NCBI GenBank assembly: GCA_027858955.1 | Contig: JAQIBR010000183.1 | Span: forward strand, 1-54,429 | Source: Bacteroidales bacterium | GTDB taxonomy: Bacteria > Bacteroidota > Bacteroidia > Bacteroidales > UBA12170 | Length of the DNA stretch: 54,429 nucleotides | Reading direction: 5' to 3' | In this document: positions 54,230 to 54,429 of the stretch, piece after piece | Position numbering within the stretch: position 1 is the first letter of the stretch | How the letters are laid out: every line of letters starts with the position of its first letter | Program-made: the position numbers and the translations under genes | The notes under the pieces: model-generated | What the model was told of the DNA's origin: nothing | Database searches by the model: none | What the model saw: the letters and a program-made list of their open reading frames with translations, nothing else

Positions 54230-54259
54230 ACCTGTCAGGTTTTTTTAAACCTGACAGGT
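54230..54259. repeat. perfect 13-base inverted repeat
   Basis: ACCTGTCAGGTTT (54230-54242) and AAACCTGACAGGT (54247-54259) are perfect arms with a TTTT loop. No T run follows on either strand, so it is an intergenic palindrome rather than a clear terminator. Confidence 0.7.
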
Positions 54260-54361
54260 GGTGTGTTAAAAATGTTAATAATAATGTTAATAAATATCAC
54301 CCCAAAAAAATCTAAACGAGCTGATAATATTGTAACTTGTCGGGAATAAAGCCTATATGTC

Positions 54362-54429
54362 ATGGATTATAATGCGCAATATTGGAAGTCAAGATCTGTA
54401 AGAAGAAATGCAGAAAACAAGGAGCTAAA
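54362..54429 (+). CDS. start of a gene cut by the right edge, possibly a transposase
   Basis: An open frame from ATG at 54362 runs without a stop to the end (22 codons). It begins MDYNAQYWKSRSV and continues with RRNAENKEL, a charged helical start. Such N-termini (W-K-x-x-x-x-x-R-x-x-E-N-K-E-L) are common in DDE transposases of Bacteroidota, so the rest may be an insertion-sequence gene. The evidence is weak because so little is visible. Confidence 0.3.
   Translation, partial: MDYNAQYWKSRSVRRNAENKEL

Noticed and set aside
54230-54259. rho-independent terminator
   Set aside because: The hairpin is perfect but no T run follows on either strand; the T stretch lies in the loop.

Overview
The window reads as a low-GC chromosomal segment of a Bacteroidota bacterium. 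Four things point there. Genes lack Shine-Dalgarno sequences. Many starts are preceded by the Bacteroidota -7 box TAnnTTTG, usually TATCTTTG. A complete SprA, the type IX secretion/gliding translocon protein, follows ruvA. There is also an AURKAIP1/COX24-type 29-residue basic protein of the kind seen in this phylum. Most of the window is orderly housekeeping sequence with two accessory patches.

Region by region. 1-10.8 kb: a methyltransferase-like protein, an orphan LolD/MacB-type ATPase, an alpha/beta hydrolase, a metallophosphoesterase broken by an in-frame TGA, rsmI, an aminotransferase/omega-amidase pair, hisS, tsaB, tadA and a DPP-III-like lipoprotein peptidase. 10.8-14.1 kb: an accessory patch with a PD-(D/E)XK nuclease, a YD-repeat-like protein and a REP-associated tyrosine transposase flanked by its own palindromes. 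14.1-21.1 kb: a DUF3109 protein, an ArsC-like protein, a Fur-family regulator, purA, cdd, and a two-gene acetolactate-synthase-like/aldehyde dehydrogenase unit.

21.3-32.4 kb is the most striking part: a candidate extracellular or trans-envelope electron-transfer locus. It runs membrane cytochrome b-like protein, membrane-anchored Fe-S/FAD oxidoreductase, three multiheme c-type cytochromes with 20, 37 and 13 CxxCH motifs (70 in total), then an outer-membrane beta-barrel. An NrfJ-like lipoprotein and a ChaN-type haem-binding protein follow. The 37-haem protein is the 13-haem protein with eight triheme units inserted: 13 + 8x3 = 37 haems, and 341 + 7x73 + 74 = 926 residues. So the locus carries both the unexpanded and the expanded version of one cytochrome.

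32.4-38 kb: an EamA transporter, a GT9 glycosyltransferase, an MBL hydrolase, an orphan promoter that may drive a small RNA, HU, the 29-residue basic protein and RNase G. 38-40.4 kb: a candidate type II restriction-modification pair. 40.5-54.4 kb: a membrane protein, pckA, a malic enzyme fused to a phosphotransacetylase-like domain, ruvA, the 7.3-kb sprA, palindromic intergenic repeats, a YhhQ-type queuosine-precursor transporter and the first codons of a gene cut by the right edge. I saw no tRNA, rRNA or CRISPR array. I could not run any homology search, so family names rest on motif recognition.
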